Shown: piece by piece, positions 4,809 to 7,935 of the stretch
Layout of the letters: each line of letters begins with the position of its first letter
How positions within the stretch are numbered: position 1 is the stretch's first letter
NCBI GenBank assembly: GCA_023430705.1
Contig: JAEYZJ010000200.1
Location: forward strand, 1 to 7,935
Length of the DNA: 7,935 nt
Source of the DNA: Pseudomonadota bacterium
Lineage (GTDB): Bacteria; Pseudomonadota; Alphaproteobacteria; Rhizobiales; Devosiaceae
Direction of reading: 5' to 3'
Position numbers and translations under genes: made by a program
The notes under the pieces: generated by a model
What the model was told of the DNA's origin: nothing
Databases searched by the model: none
The model's input: the letters and a program-made list of their open reading frames with translations, nothing else

Positions 4809-6304
4809 TGCGTAAGGATCACGTGATGCTCTCGGCTCGCAATTCCCGCCCCGGGTCCGGCCTTGCCCGTACGCTGCGCCTGGTCGCCGCGGCCGCCGTC
4901 GGCGCGACCCTCGGCCTTGCCCCGGTCGCCATGAGCCAGGCGGGCGCTGCCGAGAAGGCGCATATCCGGCTCACCGCCGCGAGTTTCGGGACGACCCAGA
5001 AGGTCACGCTCAACCTCAACAAGTCCATGCTGCTCGATCTGCCGGTGGACGCGGCCGAGGTGATCGTGTCCCAGCCCGGCGTCGCCAACGCGATCCTGCG
5101 CAGCAAGCGCCGCGCCATCGTCCAGGCGCTCGGCGCCGGCGACACCAACATCTTCTTCCTCGATGCCGCGGGGCGCACCATCGTGGTGCTCGACGTCAGC
5201 ACCAAGGGCACCAACAACAACAGCGCCAGCGTCGCCGCCGTGCTGCGCGACACCTTCTCGAAGGTGATCCCGAACTCGGCCATCGAGGTCGAGGCCGTCG
5301 CCATGGCCGCGCCGGACGGCGCCATCATCAACCGCATCGTGCTCTCGGGCGCCGCCAGCAGCGCCGACGAGGCGCAGAAGGCGCAGTCCATTGCCGCCCA
5401 GTTCGCCGGCGGCGAGGAGAACGTGACGAGCGTGATGTCGATCGGCGGCTCGCAGCAGGTGATGCTCAAGGTCACCGTGGCCGAGGTGAACCGCAGTCTC
5501 GCCAAGCAGTTCGGCATCAACCTGTCGGGCAGCTACAACGGCGGCATCACCACGAGCTTCCTTTCCGACCAGCCCCTTGGCGGCGTGTCGAACCTGTTCA
5601 ACAACAGCGGCGTCGACGTCGGCATCACCGCCGGCCCGCTCTCCATCGACGCCGAGCTGCGGCTCATGGAGCAGCGCGGAGCTTCGCGCACCCTCGCCGA
5701 GCCGGTGCTGACCGCCATCTCGGGCCAGACGGCCTCGTTCAAGGCCGGCGGCGAATTCCCGGTGCCCACCGGCGTCTCCGACGACACGGTCTCCTTCGCC
5801 TACCAGGAGTTCGGCGTGAAGCTCGACTTCACCCCCACGATCAAGGCGAACGGCCAGATCGGGCTGCTGATCGACACCACCAGCAGCGAACTCACCCCCG
5901 AGGGCAGCATCTCGGTCGGTACCGTGACCCTGCCGGGCATCAAGAAGCGCGAGGCCAAGACCACCGTCGAGATCGGCGTCGGCCAGACCCTCGCCATCGG
6001 CGGCCTGATCCAGGAAACGACGCGTGCCCAGGTGCACCGCCTGCCGGGACTGGGCGACATCCCGATCCTCGGCACGCTCTTCCGCTCCCGCGACTTCATC
6101 CGCTCGCAGACCGAGCTGGTGATCCTCGTGACGCCTTACCTTGCCCACCCGACGCGCGAGGCCCCCGAGCTTCCGACCGACCGGATGGTTTTTGCTAACG
6201 ATGCCGAGGCTATTTTTCTCGGGCGCATCGAGACGATGTACGGTGTCGGACCTGCCGGCACGCGCGGAAGCTACGACGGCAACGTCGGCTTCCTGCTCGA
6301 TTGA
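4805..6304 (+). CDS. cpaC: Outer-membrane secretin CpaC/RcpA
   Basis: A 499-residue secretin subunit forming the outer-membrane pore for the Flp fibre. An Arg-rich N-region and hydrophobic core (about 20-45) give a signal peptide, with cleavage likely near residues 48-49 (AGAA/EKA). Next come the pilus-formation N-terminal domain (about 64-133), a BON domain (about 143-213), and the secretin core (about 280-447). The core carries the family signature LPGLGDIPILGTLFRS at 413-428 and VILVTPYL at 439-446. A C-terminal tail ends in GFLLD. Three starts are possible: ATG 4805 (overlapping the cpaB stop), 4808 and 4826; the last gives a more usual signal peptide. I keep 4805 because of the ATGA coupling. 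The length is normal for CpaC. Confidence 0.96.
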   Translation: MMRKDHVMLSARNSRPGSGLARTLRLVAAAAVGATLGLAPVAMSQAGAAEKAHIRLTAASFGTTQKVTLNLNKSMLLDLPVDAAEVIVSQPGVANAILRSKRRAIVQALGAGDTNIFFLDAAGRTIVVLDVSTKGTNNNSASVAAVLRDTFSKVIPNSAIEVEAVAMAAPDGAIINRIVLSGAASSADEAQKAQSIAAQFAGGEENVTSVMSIGGSQQVMLKVTVAEVNRSLAKQFGINLSGSYNGGITTSFLSDQPLGGVSNLFNNSGVDVGITAGPLSIDAELRLMEQRGASRTLAEPVLTAISGQTASFKAGGEFPVPTGVSDDTVSFAYQEFGVKLDFTPTIKANGQIGLLIDTTSSELTPEGSISVGTVTLPGIKKREAKTTVEIGVGQTLAIGGLIQETTRAQVHRLPGLGDIPILGTLFRSRDFIRSQTELVILVTPYLAHPTREAPELPTDRMVFANDAEAIFLGRIETMYGVGPAGTRGSYDGNVGFLLD

Positions 6305-6319
6305 TGGAGTGAGTGTGTC

Positions 6320-7591
6320 ATGAGTCTGCTCTCAGGCAGTGGCGGCAAGTCCGCCGAGGATCAGGTCCTGGACGTTGCCGCCGGCGCGCGGCTGATCCCG
6401 CGCATCACCATCCAGGCCTTCTGCGAACACTCGCAGACGGCGCAGCTGGTCGAGTCCGCGGTCCACGACCGGCGCATGTCAAAGGTCGCGCTCACCACCC
6501 ATAACGGCGGGCTCGATGGCGCTATCGAGACCTACAAGGCCAACCCGACGCCCAACCTGATCCTGGTCGAGACGTCGCTGCCGACCGAGGAGATTCCCTC
6601 CGCGCTGGAGCGGCTCGCCGAGGTCTGCGATGCGTCCACCCGGCTGATGGTGCTCGGTCACGTCAACGACGTGCTGCTCTATCGCGAACTGATCCGCTCC
6701 GGCGTGTCCGAATACATCGTCCTGCCCGCCTCGGCGCAGACCATCGTCTCTGCCATCAGCGAACTCTTCGCCGCCGAAGGCGCCGCCCCGATCGGCCGCA
6801 CGGTCGCCTTCCTCGCCGCCAAGGGCGGGGCAGGGTCCTCCACCGTCGCCCACAACGTCGCCTGGGCCATCAGCCAGCACCTGCGCCAGGACACGCTGAT
6901 CCTCGACCTCGATTTCCCCTTCGGCACGGCCGGGCTGAACTTCAACCAGGATCCTCCGCACGGCATCGCCGACGCCATCGGCAACAGCCAGAAGATGGAC
7001 CAGACCATGCTGGACCGCCTGATGAGCAAGGCGGCCAACCACGTCAGCCTGCTGACCGCGCCGGCCATGCTCGACCGCACCTTCGATTTCGAGGAGCGCG
7101 AGTTCGAGCAGATCGTCGAGCTCAGCCAGAAGTCGACGCCGGTCGTGGTGCTCGACCTGCCGCACACCTGGAATGCCTGGGTGCGCTACACCATCGCCAC
7201 CATCGACGAGATCGTCATCGTCGCCGAGCCCGACCTCGCGAACCTGCGCAACGCCAAGAACCTGTCGGATACGATCAAGGCGCTGCGGCCTGCCGAGAGC
7301 GAGCCGCTGCTGGTGGTCAACAAGGTCGGCGTGCCGCGTCGCCCTGAGATCGCCGCCGCCGAGTTCGCGACCTCTGTCGAATGCCGGCTGCTCGGCCAGC
7401 TCGGTTTCGACGCTGCGACCTTCGGCACCGCGGCCAACAACGGCCAGATGATCGCCGAGGTCTCGGCGAACAACAAGGCCAACGAGGTGTTCCGCATGAT
7501 CGGCATGCACGTGACGGGCCGCACCGCGCCCGAGCGCACGTCGTCCAGGCCCGGCCTCAAACTCCCGTTCCTGAACAAGAAGCGCGCCTGA
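6320..7591 (+). CDS. cpaE: Pilus assembly protein CpaE (MinD/ParA-like ATPase family)
   Basis: A 423-residue cytoplasmic protein. An N-terminal receiver-like domain (about 28-150) precedes a MinD/ParA-type P-loop domain (about 159-400). The deviant Walker A is K168-GGAGSST: the signature Lys168 is present, but the second lysine of MinD (KGGxGKT) is replaced by Ser, as is usual in CpaE. LILDLDFPFG (193-202) is the Walker A' segment, VVVLDLP (275-281, Asp279) the Walker B-like strand, and VVNKVG (332-337) the base-contact motif. The receiver-like domain has no clear phospho-acceptor set. CpaE places and organises the Tad apparatus in Caulobacter. The start follows cpaC by 15 bp with GGAG at 6306-6309. 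No cpaD gene lies between them. Confidence 0.93.
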   Translation: MSLLSGSGGKSAEDQVLDVAAGARLIPRITIQAFCEHSQTAQLVESAVHDRRMSKVALTTHNGGLDGAIETYKANPTPNLILVETSLPTEEIPSALERLAEVCDASTRLMVLGHVNDVLLYRELIRSGVSEYIVLPASAQTIVSAISELFAAEGAAPIGRTVAFLAAKGGAGSSTVAHNVAWAISQHLRQDTLILDLDFPFGTAGLNFNQDPPHGIADAIGNSQKMDQTMLDRLMSKAANHVSLLTAPAMLDRTFDFEEREFEQIVELSQKSTPVVVLDLPHTWNAWVRYTIATIDEIVIVAEPDLANLRNAKNLSDTIKALRPAESEPLLVVNKVGVPRRPEIAAAEFATSVECRLLGQLGFDAATFGTAANNGQMIAEVSANNKANEVFRMIGMHVTGRTAPERTSSRPGLKLPFLNKKRA

Positions 7592-7603
7592 AAGGCTTCC
7601 TAG

Positions 7604-7935
7604 ATGTTCGGCAAGCGTACCTCCTTCGGTGGCAACACACCCGGCGCCGGCGCCGTGCCGCGGCCCTCCGTGGCGCCCGTGGTCCCGGCTGCCGAGCCGC
7701 GCTACGAACCGTCCCGTGCCGTCGAGCAGCGTCGGCCCGATGAAGTCATCGACGTGCGCAGCCCCGAGGTGGCGACGCGCGACAAGGAGTACTTCCAGAC
7801 CAAGTCGGCGATCTTCAACGCTCTGATCGACTCGATCGACCTGAGCCAGCTCGCCACCATGGAGCAGGAGACGGCGCGCGAAGAAATCCGCGACATCGTC
7901 GCCGAGATCATCGCGCTCAAGTCGATCATCATGTC
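7604..7935 (+). CDS. cpaF: Pilus assembly ATPase CpaF/TadA, N-terminal part (cut by window end)
   Basis: This frame is open from the ATG at 7604 to the window edge: 110 codons with no stop. The first 55 or so residues are low-complexity, rich in Pro, Ala and Arg, and probably flexible. From about residue 59 the sequence becomes helical and conserved (KEYFQTKSAIFNALIDSIDL, then EIRDIVAEIIA), the N-terminal domain of CpaF/TadA secretion ATPases of the VirB11/GspE group. The Walker A and B motifs lie beyond the window, so motor function is inferred from this domain and gene order. It begins 12 bp after cpaE, with AAAGG at 7591-7595 as ribosome binding site. The full family protein is about 450-500 residues and drives Flp polymerisation from the cytoplasmic face of the inner membrane. 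Confidence 0.9.
   Translation, partial: MFGKRTSFGGNTPGAGAVPRPSVAPVVPAAEPRYEPSRAVEQRRPDEVIDVRSPEVATRDKEYFQTKSAIFNALIDSIDLSQLATMEQETAREEIRDIVAEIIALKSIIM

Noticed and set aside
6821..6844. Defective Walker A in CpaE (second Lys replaced by Ser)
   Set aside because: This is the usual state in the CpaE family; the signature lysine is present.
3726..7510. Long minus-strand open frames opposite cpaB, cpaC and cpaE
   Set aside because: They are His/Asp/Gly/Arg-rich, without domains, and mirror the GC-rich third positions of well-identified plus-strand genes.

Overview
The window is part of a Tad/Flp (tight adherence, type IVb) pilus locus from a GC-rich member of the Alphaproteobacteria. This rests on the alphaproteobacterial order flp-cpaA-cpaB-cpaC-cpaE-cpaF, on the Cpa-type protein architecture, and on strongly G/C-biased third codon positions. 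I cannot place the organism below class level.

Layout, left to right. Positions 1-167 hold no convincing gene. They contain a dense set of nested inverted repeats (about 4-123), including a hairpin with a TTCG tetraloop, and then a minus-strand intrinsic terminator (135-160). Four genes follow on the minus strand, read from right to left: a small periplasmic protein made of the secretin N-terminal (pilus-formation) domain (2114-2560), two TadE-like pseudopilins that overlap by 19 bp (1410-2030 and 850-1428), and a HAD-family phosphatase-like protein (168-791). The terminator closes this unit.

The 325-bp divergent intergenic region (2561-2885) carries the control elements. These include an 18-bp alternating purine-pyrimidine tract, a 9-bp inverted repeat at the pilN-like start, and two overlapping palindromes just upstream of the flp ribosome binding site. 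One palindrome is a perfect TGTGA-N6-TCACA, the CRP/FNR-type consensus.

On the plus strand come the Flp major pilin (2886-3068) with its own strong terminator, the prepilin peptidase CpaA (3202-3714), and, after a 131-bp gap, the tightly packed run cpaB (3846-4808), cpaC secretin (4805-6304), cpaE (6320-7591) and the start of cpaF (7604 to the window edge). TTAACC motifs resembling the CtrA half-site TTAACCAT lie in the intergenic regions upstream of flp, cpaA and cpaB.

Together the genes would encode a fibre subunit, its processing peptidase, the outer-membrane channel with its periplasmic partners, a localisation/regulatory ATPase-like protein, the assembly motor (partial), and minor pseudopilins. 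The most notable absence is CpaD, the lipoprotein often encoded between cpaC and cpaE: only 15 bp separate those two genes here. I see no mobile element, CRISPR array or tRNA, and nothing that convincingly amounts to an unknown system. The best leads are the overlapping palindromes before flp, the missing cpaD, and the structured region at the left edge.
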